Assembly: GCA_024408895.1 (NCBI GenBank)
Contig: JAKSUO010000042.1
Span: 1 to 9,325 of the forward strand
From: Alphaproteobacteria bacterium
GTDB lineage: Bacteria > Pseudomonadota > Alphaproteobacteria > RF32 > CAG-239
Length of the DNA stretch: 9,325 bases
Direction: 5' to 3'
The position numbers were made by a program, and so were the translations under genes. Below the pieces are notes generated by a model that made no database searches, was not told the origin of the DNA, and worked only from the letters and a program-made list of their open reading frames with translations. Positions 6,731 to 9,325 of this stretch are shown here, one piece after another (the stretch's first letter is position 1; each line of letters begins with the position of its first letter).

Positions 6731-7573
6731 TCATATTTTGATTAAACTTTTATTAATCTTATCAAATGCCATCAGCTCGGAAACGACACGTTCCATATCA
6801 GCTAAAGCAATAGAATTCGGGCCGTCTGACAATGCTTTATCCGGATTTTCATGAGTTTCTATAAATACAGCCGCCACACCGACAGCCACCGCCGCACGAG
6901 CCAACACAGGTGCAAACTCACGTTGTCCGCCGGTTGTTGCACCCATTCCGCCCGGTTGTTGAACCGAATGTGTGGCGTCAAATATCACCGGATAGCCGGT
7001 ATCTTTTGCCATTTGCGGAAATGCACGCATATCCGTAACCAACGTATTATAGCCGAAACTCGTGCCACGTTCGGTAATGCAAACATTATTATTTCCGGAA
7101 TCTTCTACTTTTTTAACAATATTTTTCACATCCCACGGTGCCAAAAATTGTCCTTTTTTGATGTTCACAACCTTACCGGTTTTTGCGGCGGCCACAACCA
7201 AATCGGTCTGTCTGCACAAAAATGCCGGTATCTGCAACATATCTACATACTGTGCCGCAATTGCGCACTGTGCGCACTCATGAACATCGGTTACAATCGG
7301 CAAATCAGGAAACAGCTTACGAAGTTCTTCAAACGTACGCATACCTTCTTCCAAACCGACACCTCGTGCGCTGTTAATAGAGGTGCGATTAGCTTTATCA
7401 AAAGACGCCTTAAAAATATACGGAATTCCGAGTTTTTGTGTAATTTCAACCATTTTACCGGCAATAAAAATCGCATGTTCACGACTTTCAATTTGACACG
7501 GTCCGGCAATCAGCACCAAAGGCAATCTGTTGCCTAAAGAAACGTTACCGACATTAACAATCTTTTGTTCCAT
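6731..7573 (-). CDS. kdsA: 3-deoxy-D-manno-octulosonate 8-phosphate synthase, metal-dependent class
   Basis: Condenses phosphoenolpyruvate with arabinose 5-phosphate to Kdo 8-phosphate, a committed step towards the inner-core sugar that is attached to lipid A. The 280 residues form one TIM barrel. Diagnostic stretches are LIAGPCQIESREHA (21-34), KLGIPYIFKASFDKANRTS (47-65), PAFLCRQTDL (116-125), the lysine-rich VNIKKGQF (136-143) and DATHSVQQPGG (199-209). C26 stands where E. coli has asparagine. With H202, E239 (FIETHENP) and D250 (SDGP) it completes the four metal ligands of the metal-dependent class known from Aquifex aeolicus. This tells it from DAHP synthase as well as from metal-free KdsA. 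It follows pagP by 14 bases with a strong GGGAG site, so two LPS functions are co-expressed. Confidence 0.97.
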   Translation of the reverse strand: MEQKIVNVGNVSLGNRLPLVLIAGPCQIESREHAIFIAGKMVEITQKLGIPYIFKASFDKANRTSINSARGVGLEEGMRTFEELRKLFPDLPIVTDVHECAQCAIAAQYVDMLQIPAFLCRQTDLVVAAAKTGKVVNIKKGQFLAPWDVKNIVKKVEDSGNNNVCITERGTSFGYNTLVTDMRAFPQMAKDTGYPVIFDATHSVQQPGGMGATTGGQREFAPVLARAAVAVGVAAVFIETHENPDKALSDGPNSIALADMERVVSELMAFDKINKSLIKI

Positions 7574-7579
7574 TTTCTT

Positions 7580-7584
7580 CTCCC
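7580..7584 (-). promoter_or_regulatory. Shine-Dalgarno site of kdsA
   Basis: GGGAG six bases before the kdsA ATG, a few bases after the pagP stop (TAAGGCGGGAG on the minus strand). It confirms the kdsA start and the tight pagP-kdsA arrangement. Confidence 0.75.
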
Positions 7585-7587
7585 GCC

Positions 7588-8145
7588 TTAAAATTCATAA
7601 CGAGCAAAAGCAAACAACACATTTCCATCATTTTTCACACCGGGAACGTATGCCGCTTGAATATTAAACCGACGATACCCCACACCGACAAGCGGCAACG
7701 GCAACGGCACCGGAATATAGGCGTATTCATGACGTTGCGTCAGACCAATTGTATAACCGATACCGGCACGCCATTCATTATATTCACCGGCTGTCCAGTT
7801 CCATTGTCTGGCATAACCGAAATACGTTTCCAAATAATTGTTGGAATCCTTAAAAGCCATAAAGTACAATCCTGACCAGGTGTTTTTAGAATTGTAACGT
7901 GAAATACCGAAACCGGCGCCCCACGGATTTTCGTTGTATTTTTTGATATGCTGGCGATCATAAGTTAAACGATTATGCCAAGCATAAAAAGGCACATACA
8001 AATCATAACGATGTTGGCAACGAATATCTTTGATATCTTCAATCAAAAACTTGCCCCATTCTGACAAGATACCTGCTTCAGTTGAATAAGGTTGCATCAA
8101 AAAAGCGACAACCGCAACAACAAAAATTTTCAAGTTAAGTTTCAT
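7588..8145 (-). CDS. pagP: Lipid A palmitoyltransferase PagP
   Basis: Outer-membrane beta-barrel enzyme that moves a palmitate-like acyl chain from a phospholipid to lipid A, protecting against cationic peptides and membrane damage. A signal peptide (about 1-24, KIFVVAVVAFLM core, cut near STEA) precedes an amphipathic helix and an eight-strand barrel. Matches to E. coli PagP include YDLYVPFYAWHNRLTYD (47-63), YNENPWGAGFGISR (70-83), LYFMAFKDS (93-101) and YIPVPLPLPLVGVGY (143-157). It ends in phenylalanine, as expected for Bam-dependent insertion. The catalytic residues H57, D100 and S101 correspond to E. coli H33, D76 and S77, with identical spacing. A112 falls where mature E. coli PagP has Gly88, the floor of the acyl-chain ruler. 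The start is fixed by AAGGA at 8152-8156, inside the last codons of the DUF502 gene, so translation is probably coupled. Confidence 0.95.
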   Translation of the reverse strand: MKLNLKIFVVAVVAFLMQPYSTEAGILSEWGKFLIEDIKDIRCQHRYDLYVPFYAWHNRLTYDRQHIKKYNENPWGAGFGISRYNSKNTWSGLYFMAFKDSNNYLETYFGYARQWNWTAGEYNEWRAGIGYTIGLTQRHEYAYIPVPLPLPLVGVGYRRFNIQAAYVPGVKNDGNVLFAFARYEF

Positions 8146-8147
8146 AT

Positions 8148-8813
8148 TTAGTCCTTTTTCTTGATAGTTTTCGCATTAATTTCCGGTGTAACAATGCCGC
8201 ACGATATCACATATTTAATACCTTCTTCAACACTCATGTCCAACTTAATAACATCCTTTTGCGGCACAAAAATCAAAAACCCGGAGGTTGGATTTGGTGT
8301 TGTCGGCACATATATACTCAAATTATTTTGTTTAGTTTTTGCATCAACTTCGCCACCGGTTTGTTCTTTACTGACAAAGGCTATTGTCCACAATCCCTTA
8401 CGCGGATATTCCACCAAGACAACTTCACTGAAAGAGCGTGATTTTTGCGACAGAAACGTCTCAAAAATTTGTTTTACAAGAGAATATATACTTGAAACAA
8501 CAGGCATTTTACGGATAACTCTTTCCCATAAATTCACAAAGAACTTCCCGACATATCCGGTTGTCAGCATACCAATCACAAGCAGAGCCAATAAAAGCAA
8601 AAGCAACCCTAATCCTGGAACGGCATAAGGCACAAAATTACCGATTTTCCATTGTTGCGGAATCAGTTTACTTGTCACTTCATTAATCCACAACACCAAA
8701 TGATATGACATATACACGGTAATCGTTACCGGTGCCGCCACAATGACCCCCGTCAAAAAATAATTTTTAATTCTGGAACTTAATTTGTTATTTTTTTGTG
8801 CATTTTTTTTCAT
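8148..8813 (-). CDS. DUF502 family inner-membrane protein
   Basis: A 221-residue protein of the DUF502 family (PF04367, related to plant LIKE-COV proteins); its molecular function is not established. A basic N-terminus leads to TM1 (about 19-43, FLTGVIVAAPVTITVYMSY) and TM2 (about 63-88, VPGLGLLLLLLALLVIG). A cytosolic or peripheral domain follows, with IRKMPVVSSIYSLVKQIFETF (100-120) and the conserved PTTPNPTSGFLIFVP (170-184), both typical of the family. TM1 begins after a positive stretch, suggesting an N-in, C-in topology. The ATG directly abuts the recJ stop (TAGATG), with GAGGG five bases upstream. It ends two bases before pagP, so it may have an envelope role, but that rests on position only. 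Codons 2-4 include a run of eight A bases. Confidence 0.9.
   Translation of the reverse strand: MKKNAQKNNKLSSRIKNYFLTGVIVAAPVTITVYMSYHLVLWINEVTSKLIPQQWKIGNFVPYAVPGLGLLLLLLALLVIGMLTTGYVGKFFVNLWERVIRKMPVVSSIYSLVKQIFETFLSQKSRSFSEVVLVEYPRKGLWTIAFVSKEQTGGEVDAKTKQNNLSIYVPTTPNPTSGFLIFVPQKDVIKLDMSVEEGIKYVISCGIVTPEINAKTIKKKD
8152..8156 (-). promoter_or_regulatory. Shine-Dalgarno site of pagP inside the DUF502 gene
   Basis: AAGGA six bases before the pagP ATG, lying within the last two sense codons (Lys, Asp) of the DUF502 gene. Confidence 0.7.
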
Positions 8814-9325
8814 CTATACCCTCATAATGTCTTGAATGATAAACTGTACTTTTTTACGATTTTGCCAACAATCTATTTTCACGGTGCCGACCACATTATA
8901 CATTTCGCCTCTTTGTTCCAGAAGCGCGTGGCCGATTTCATTATCCGTACACCGAAAAGCAATTGCCGGCAGACTTCCCCCCATAGCCGTTGTCAAAAAA
9001 CAACGCACATGCCCGTTGCCAACTGTTTGCGGCCGACCGATTATAACGTTTGAAAGCATAATCAGCGGTTCGGGATTATCCGTTCCGTATGGTTCCAGCA
9101 GATTTAAACTTTCGGCAAAATTTTCCGTTATACCGGATAAGTGCATCACACAATCTATATTCACAATCGGAGCAACTTTTTCATCTCCCAGTTTGTTTTT
9201 CACATATTCCCCGACAAACTTTTCAAATGCCGGAATTTGTTCTTCCGACAGTGAAAAACCTGCGGCCATAATATGCCCACCGCCACTGGTAATTAAGCCT
9301 TTTTCTTTGGCCGAGATAATCAGTG
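8814..9325 (-). CDS. recJ: Single-strand-specific 5'-3' exonuclease RecJ, C-terminal part
   Basis: Partial: the frame stays open to the right edge of the window, giving 169 complete C-terminal residues; the catalytic DHH domain lies outside. RecJ degrades single strands 5' to 3' in RecFOR recombination and mismatch repair. Visible are the end of the DHHA1 domain with SGGGHIMAAGFSL (residues 13-25 of this fragment), then the helix FEKFVGEYVKNKLG. The OB-fold region opens with LLEPYGTDNPEP, which matches the LxPFGxxNPEP signature of RecJ with Tyr for Phe. The fragment ends ...FIIQDIMRV with TAG at 8816-8814. The ATG at 9269-9267 is an internal methionine, not the start. It is the first visible gene of the operon and abuts the DUF502 gene without a gap. 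Confidence 0.93.
   Translation of the reverse strand, partial: LIISAKEKGLITSGGGHIMAAGFSLSEEQIPAFEKFVGEYVKNKLGDEKVAPIVNIDCVMHLSGITENFAESLNLLEPYGTDNPEPLIMLSNVIIGRPQTVGNGHVRCFLTTAMGGSLPAIAFRCTDNEIGHALLEQRGEMYNVVGTVKIDCWQNRKKVQFIIQDIMRV

Noticed and set aside
6851..7537. Long plus-strand open frame of 228 codons opposite kdsA
   Set aside because: It lies entirely antisense to a strongly conserved kdsA, is rich in Cys, His and Arg as expected of a shadow frame, and matches no family I know.
8161..8628. Plus-strand open frame of 155 codons opposite the DUF502 gene
   Set aside because: It is antisense to a confidently assigned membrane protein gene, and I see no ribosome binding site or domain.

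Overview
This AT-rich stretch comes from a Gram-negative bacterium. The ParC and RecO sequences look alphaproteobacterial to me, which is a family-resemblance judgement and not a computed phylogeny. KdsA (Kdo synthesis) and PagP (outer-membrane lipid A acyltransferase) mean the cell makes a Kdo-containing lipopolysaccharide. Every confidently called gene lies on the minus strand, so the window is best read from its right end to its left.

Right half (9325 to 3738): a compact gene string of recJ (3' part only), a DUF502 membrane protein, pagP, kdsA, recO and parC. The gaps are 0, 2, 14, 29 and 9 bases. Several Shine-Dalgarno sites sit inside or against the upstream stop codon, and I see no internal terminator, so this is probably one operon whose promoter lies beyond the window. 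It mixes DNA maintenance (RecJ and RecO of the RecFOR repair route, and topoisomerase IV subunit A) with the outer envelope (Kdo-8-phosphate synthase and lipid A palmitoyltransferase).

Middle (3737 to 3046): a self-contained unit. A strong sigma70-like promoter (TTGACA, 16 bases, TAAAAT) precedes a 181-residue protein that reads as two acyl-carrier-protein domains in tandem. The first keeps the DSL serine. The second has glutamate where the phosphopantetheine serine should be. The unit closes with a perfect 15-bp hairpin terminator.

Left half (2995 to 188): a polytopic membrane protein related to GT-C/oligosaccharyltransferase-like glycosyltransferases, probably starting at an internal TTG with a good Shine-Dalgarno site. 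After 159 bases with a possible promoter comes an APH/choline-kinase-fold phosphotransferase with an intact catalytic core. Together they suggest sugar transfer and phosphorylation of an envelope glycan, but no substrate can be read from sequence.

The first 187 bases hold a short plus-strand reading frame. It is probably the tail of a truncated or broken gene, and its stop abuts the stop of the kinase gene. I found no tRNA, rRNA, CRISPR array, insertion sequence or prophage gene. The most unusual items are the tandem ACP with a dead second domain, the PagP with alanine at the acyl-ruler position, and the ParC with glycine at the acidic quinolone-region site.
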